DNA of 40,071 bases, from the IMG/VR virus record IMGVR_UViG_3300020171_000074, positions 1-40,071 of that record; one strand, given 5' to 3'. This stretch comes from a virus. Of this stretch, positions 37,750-40,071 are shown piece after piece (within the stretch, counting starts at the first letter, position 1; each line of letters begins with the position of its first letter). A program made the translations under genes and the position numbers. The notes beneath the pieces were generated by a model. That model saw nothing but the letters and a program-made list of their open reading frames with translations. It did not search any database and was not told the DNA's origin.

Positions 37750-37854
37750 CTACTTACCTTTCTTCTTAGACGACATCATGACACGTAGACGTGAAGCCTT
37801 CATGGCCTTAGGAGATGCTTCTGCTTTGATGACCTTCATAGCTTTGGATGTCAT
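37750..37854 (-). CDS. 34-residue basic Met/Lys-rich peptide
   Basis: The ATG at 37854 overlaps the previous stop (ATGA) and the AAAGGAAAGAAG before it can serve as ribosome site. The product (start MTSKAMKVIKAEASPK) is about one third Lys/Arg. It ends just before the portal start. It may bind packaged DNA; no family known to me. Confidence 0.55.
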   Translation of the reverse strand: MTSKAMKVIKAEASPKAMKASRLRVMMSSKKKGK

Positions 37855-37985
37855 TTCTTCTTTCCTTTCACTACTTTGGCACGACTCTTGACTATCTGAG
37901 AGCCATACTCCCTGGACCATTTCTTTGCTACCTTAGGATGCTTAAGCCACAGAAATTTACGCTGGGCTTCTGACCTAAAAGGCAT
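37851..37985 (-). CDS. 44-residue basic protein with MPFRSEAQRK start
   Basis: The ATG at 37985 overlaps the CHAP gene's stop (TAATG) with GGAGG upstream. The start M-P-F-R-S-E-A-Q-R-K-F-L-W...H-P-K-V-A-K-K-W matches a small basic protein seen near head genes in many phages, with no settled function. It ends in a Lys-rich tail. Both ends overlap neighbouring genes by 1-4 bp. Confidence 0.7.
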   Translation of the reverse strand: MPFRSEAQRKFLWLKHPKVAKKWSREYGSQIVKSRAKVVKGKKK

Positions 37986-38572
37986 TACCAGCCTCCTCCA
38001 GCAGGTCCAGTAGGGACTGTTCCAGTCGGTTGTGCTGGTTGTGCCGCTTGAGCAGGCGTCCTAACATAGCCGAGCAATCTTGGTACAGCACCCTTGGAAT
38101 AAGTAACTCTCTTAACTTTTGCTGGATATGCTCCAACATTACCTTCGATGACTGTAATGCTATCTCTTGTCACTGAATCCACTATACCGACGTGTCCCTG
38201 AGCACTCTTAGGATTTCCCCGTGTAAAGACTGCAATATCACCTGACTGGGGCTCGGTGACTGTCATTCCTGCCTTCCTTGCCTTATTCCACCACTGCTTA
38301 GCCATAGGAAGATAGCCAAAGACATCCTCACCGACATTCTTAGTCATCTGTGACACGAATGAAGAACACCAGGGGTCGCCTTGCCTGCCTCCGAGTCCTC
38401 CAACAAAGGGACCACGATTATTTCCACCTTGTTCACCTTGGCCAATATATTTTCTAGCCTCTGCAGCTACAGCAGGAGATGCTTCTGCTGAGGGCATAGC
38501 AAACTCACTCATGTATGCAGGTATATCTTTGACGAAAGCACCTACTTTCCTAAGATTGGAACTTATTGGCAT
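37985..38572 (-). CDS. CHAP-domain peptidoglycan hydrolase
   Basis: I start at the ATG at 38572 (195 residues), 6 nt after GGGAG; further upstream the frame lies inside the terminase gene. The CHAP core has D-P-W-C-S-S-F-V (66-73, nucleophile Cys69), S-G-D-I-A-V-F, G-H-V-G-I-V (126-131, His127) and E-G-N (143-145), the usual Cys-His-acid/Asn set. A Pro/Ala/Thr-rich tail follows. CHAP enzymes cut cell-wall peptides, in lysis or as virion lysins. Its place between terminase and portal suggests a virion-linked role, but it could be the endolysin. Confidence 0.8.
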   Translation of the reverse strand: MPISSNLRKVGAFVKDIPAYMSEFAMPSAEASPAVAAEARKYIGQGEQGGNNRGPFVGGLGGRQGDPWCSSFVSQMTKNVGEDVFGYLPMAKQWWNKARKAGMTVTEPQSGDIAVFTRGNPKSAQGHVGIVDSVTRDSITVIEGNVGAYPAKVKRVTYSKGAVPRLLGYVRTPAQAAQPAQPTGTVPTGPAGGGW

Positions 38573-40071
38573 CATAGACTCCCAGACCAGCAAGTTGAAC
38601 ATCAAAAGGATAACCATTAGCGGAATGTGAGCGAGACTTGAGTTCTTTCTCGATTTCATCGATACAGAATGGATTCGGCACATTGACTGCAGTCTCCTTG
38701 ATTGGTGCCTTTGCTACTTTCATAAGATAGCCTAAACAGTCAAGAATGTCAACTGTGTGAGAATGAGGATAAAGCTCTAATTCCTCTAAGAGAGGTAACA
38801 TAGTAGGACCGATGTGGAGACCACCATTGGTGACAAGAGGTTCGAGAGCTCGAATACGGAGGTTTTTGGCGTCTTTTCGTCCGTCGAAGGGGAGCCGCTC
38901 TTGTCTAAACCACTCCCCTGTCTGTTCCATTTCTAAGCGTGAGAAATGGCGAATGGCTCTCTGGTATTGTACCTCTTCGATGTAAATCTTTGAGCCAAAC
39001 TGGCGGGAGTGCGCCTTGAACAAAGAGATGACCTCGCTAGGGTTGTATCTCCCTACGTCCAGACGTTTAATCCAGATATGATGGTTGATATCCATGGTGC
39101 CTGTCAATATGACATTTCTTGCTGTTCCCTTGGAATCACCCCATCCTGCGAGGTCAACGATAGTCATGTTCTCAGTATCCTGAGGTGTATCGGAGAGAGA
39201 GTCGTAAATATGGACCATTTCACGCCTGAAAACGATGTCTTCAGTCGCTCTGGGCCTATTTAGGTACTGAGTTTCGAATATTCGGGGCCCTTGAGCTCTT
39301 GCGAGCTGATTTAGGGTATCAAGAGAGTATCTTTCTGGCCAGATGCACTCAGATTCGCCCATGATAGGCCATTTTCCGTCGATTGTGGCATCCATTCTGA
39401 AACATTTATATTGTTTCTCGAATTTCCTGATGTACCAGACGATATCTTGTGGTGCCCAGCGTGTTCCTGTGTTGTCAATGCAGCCTACTGCAGGGTTAGC
39501 AAGTAGGGAGAAGGCCAGTTTGTGCCAGCCGATAGCATTATCGATGTCTTCCTGTGATGGCATGAGCTCTTGACCAGTGAAGTCATCTTTGCGAGCATAT
39601 ATCAAGTCATCCTCGATGATATGGTCGAAATGCTGGGAGATGACCGAACCTCCAGCGCCTACTGCAGTGTAAGTGCCCTCTGTTGCCTTGAGACTACGCT
39701 TGACTTCAGCGACATGGTCACTCCATCTAGTCTTATTGAAATCTGGGATGAGCTCAGGGAATGCTGCACGAAGCCTGTCATTCGTCATCCATTCTTGCTT
39801 AATCTTATATATCATCTTAGCAGCATTATCGATGACATTAGAGGCAATGAGGATACGGACATTGGGTCCTCTGTAGGGATAAATGGATTTGTAGTAGCCC
39901 TGCTCATCGGGGAGGGTAAGCCAGATAGCTTTACCGATGGTGAGGACCCAAGTCTTGAAGAAGGAACGTGGAACATTGGTCTGCCTGAACCTGCCAAAAG
40001 AGGGGTGAGTCGAGAAGTGACACATCTCGCCATGCACATGAGGTACCATATCTCTATAGTCTAACACCTCT
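38550..40071 (-). CDS. terminase large subunit (N-terminus beyond the window)
   Basis: The frame is open to the right edge; the GTG at 40067 is probably internal. The ATPase part has a Walker A-like V-P-R-S-F-F-K-T and Walker B I-I-E-D-D. The nuclease half shows I-V-D-L-A-G-W-G-D-S, K-I-Y-I-E-E-V-Q-Y-Q and H-T-V-D-I-L-D-C-L-G-Y, which carry the acidic residues of the RNase H-like packaging nuclease. The enzyme drives DNA into the prohead and cuts it. It overlaps the CHAP gene by 23 bp. It is the first virion gene seen in this window. Confidence 0.88.
   Translation of the reverse strand, partial: EVLDYRDMVPHVHGEMCHFSTHPSFGRFRQTNVPRSFFKTWVLTIGKAIWLTLPDEQGYYKSIYPYRGPNVRILIASNVIDNAAKMIYKIKQEWMTNDRLRAAFPELIPDFNKTRWSDHVAEVKRSLKATEGTYTAVGAGGSVISQHFDHIIEDDLIYARKDDFTGQELMPSQEDIDNAIGWHKLAFSLLANPAVGCIDNTGTRWAPQDIVWYIRKFEKQYKCFRMDATIDGKWPIMGESECIWPERYSLDTLNQLARAQGPRIFETQYLNRPRATEDIVFRREMVHIYDSLSDTPQDTENMTIVDLAGWGDSKGTARNVILTGTMDINHHIWIKRLDVGRYNPSEVISLFKAHSRQFGSKIYIEEVQYQRAIRHFSRLEMEQTGEWFRQERLPFDGRKDAKNLRIRALEPLVTNGGLHIGPTMLPLLEELELYPHSHTVDILDCLGYLMKVAKAPIKETAVNVPNPFCIDEIEKELKSRSHSANGYPFDVQLAGLGVYDANKFQS

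Noticed and set aside
38573-38683. N-terminal 37-residue hydrophobic extension of the CHAP protein as a signal anchor
   Set aside because: It lies wholly inside the terminase reading frame and the ribosome site favours the start at 38572, so the hydrophobic stretch is an overlap artefact.
1-40071. tRNA genes, C-P-x-C-type CRISPR arrays, integrase and attachment sites
   Set aside because: Reading both strands by eye, I found no acceptor/T-loop patterns, no regularly spaced repeats and no recombinase motif; a tRNAscan run would be more sensitive.

Overview
The window is a compact, largely accessory-free stretch of a tailed double-stranded DNA phage genome. The evidence is a full head and short-tail gene set: terminase large subunit, portal, scaffold, major capsid protein, head-tail adaptor, gp10-like tail stabilisation protein, collar-domain fibre and large internal or ejection-type proteins. 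No tape measure, tail tube or sheath is visible, so a podovirus-like virion is inferred. The host cannot be named. Strong GGAGG-type ribosome sites and sigma70-like promoters point to a bacterium. Arg is mostly AGA/AGG, Ile is often ATA, and the tetranucleotide CTAG is common. I saw no integrase, primase, tRNA or CRISPR array.

There are two converging transcription blocks. Bases 1-16622 (+ strand) hold early, accessory and replication genes. Bases 16576-40071 (- strand) hold the virion operon, read leftwards from beyond the right edge. They overlap tail to tail by 47 bp near 16.6 kb.

Left block. (1) 1-3757: a JAB/JAMM metalloprotease, two related Cys-rich proteins, a ThiF/E1-like adenylating enzyme, a second JAB-like protein that appears to have lost its metal ligands, and unknown proteins. 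This looks like a phage-borne relative of prokaryotic ubiquitin-like E1/deconjugase modules. (2) 3758-5617: an operator-like inverted repeat and promoter, then a string of tiny translationally coupled zinc-finger and membrane proteins (one Lar-like) with more AT-rich codon use. (3) 5618-8975: a promoter, a broken zinc-finger gene, a RepA/RecA-type helicase, iteron-like repeats that may mark an origin, a second copy of the same promoter, a GT9-type glycosyltransferase and small proteins. (4) 8969-13402: a PD-(D/E)XK nuclease with Fe-S type cysteines, small proteins, a structured non-coding element at 10848-10974, a GroES-like protein, a Sak4-like recombinase and a probable ssDNA-binding partner. 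(5) 13353-16622: a uracil-DNA-glycosylase/family A DNA polymerase fusion and small proteins. A third copy of the promoter motif faces backwards at 16325-16352.

Right block, in transcription order: terminase, CHAP lysin, two tiny basic proteins, portal, two small proteins, scaffold, major capsid protein, LAGLIDADG endonuclease, a separated capsid C-terminal segment, a probable decoration protein, methyltransferase, a GT-A glycosyltransferase with a zinc ribbon, adaptor and minor structural proteins, a valine/proline repeat protein, a long repeat protein, a LamG lectin, four very small proteins (one apparently starting at ATT), tail proteins, ejection-type proteins, and a PurD-like ligase at the end.

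The most notable points are the capsid gene apparently split by a group-I-intron-like element carrying the homing endonuclease, the JAB/ThiF/degenerate-JAB cluster, the structured RNA candidate ahead of the GroES-recombination-polymerase operon, the three-copy promoter motif with one antisense copy, and a UDG domain without its Fe-S ligands fused to the polymerase. Several gene starts were moved on ribosome-site and promoter evidence, and many genes under 60 codons were added.
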